A stretch of DNA of 64,000 nucleotides from Pisaster brevispinus (lineage: Eukaryota > Echinodermata > Asteroidea > Forcipulatida > Asteriidae): assembly GCA_023634235.1 (NCBI GenBank), contig JAMKCF010000054.1, positions 62,001 to 126,000 on the forward strand, in the 5' to 3' direction. Position numbers and translations under genes: made by a program. Of the stretch, positions 63,920 to 64,000 are shown in pieces. The notes under the pieces are model-generated. The model did not search any database, was not told the origin of the DNA, and saw only the letters and a list, made by a program, of their open reading frames with translations. The number at the start of each line of letters is the position of its first letter. Within the stretch, counting starts at the first letter, position 1.

Positions 63920-63979
63920 TGTTTGTTTGTTTGTTTGTTTGTTTGTTTGTTTGTTTGTTTGTTTGTTTGTTTGTTTGTT
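63920..63979 (+). repeat. GTTT microsatellite
   Basis: About 15 tandem GTTT units at the right edge of the window. Confidence 0.95.
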
Positions 63980-64000
63980 GTTGCTGTTTTTTGGTTTGTT

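Overview
The window is animal nuclear DNA. Genes are split into short exons with canonical GT/AG junctions and separated by large, repeat-rich introns and intergenic DNA. Gene content (an animal-type NSDHL, an FGF, a GRXCR1-like glutaredoxin) and the repeat style (tRNA-derived SINEs, foldback and TIR elements, many minisatellites, frequent TACATGTA words) suggest a marine invertebrate deuterostome, probably an echinoderm such as a sea star. The species assignment is inference; gene families were recognised by reading the translations, not by a search.

Layout. (1) 953-5746, plus strand: complete seven-exon sterol-4-alpha-carboxylate 3-dehydrogenase gene (NSDHL, 371 aa). It is followed by a 72-bp tandem repeat. 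A short near-copy of its start-codon region lies at 86-113, and an unidentified decayed reading frame lies antisense in intron 4. (2) 8924-12630, plus: three-exon FGF1-like fibroblast growth factor gene (168 aa) with the classic FGF intron phases. (3) 12631-16452: repeat-rich intergenic DNA with a palindrome array, a very long AAT microsatellite attached to a SINE 3' end, and a TIR element of about 1.1 kb. (4) 16453-30216, plus: four-exon GRXCR1-like gene (379 aa). Its second intron carries a 3.6-kb foldback element with arms of about 1.1 kb, built from 96-97-bp modules and carrying seven AGGTCA-type DR1 motifs. (5) 30217-50859: about 20 kb with no gene that I can support, holding a 0.55-kb foldback with a promoter-like core, a 3.1-kb 56-bp satellite with higher-order structure, and several other tandem arrays. 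(6) 50860-63627, minus, running off the right edge: at least seven exons of a large, mostly disordered actin-regulator-like protein. It has a CRACD/KIAA1211-like capping-protein-interaction motif, proline-rich segments, about 27 tandem SSPKEV-type hexamers and a C-terminal LIM zinc finger.

The genes do not form an operon or an obvious pathway. NSDHL acts in sterol synthesis, FGF in signalling, and the last two genes are connected to the actin cytoskeleton. The most unusual features are the DR1-bearing modular foldback, the promoter-like core of the small foldback, the CPI-plus-LIM domain architecture, and the satellite.
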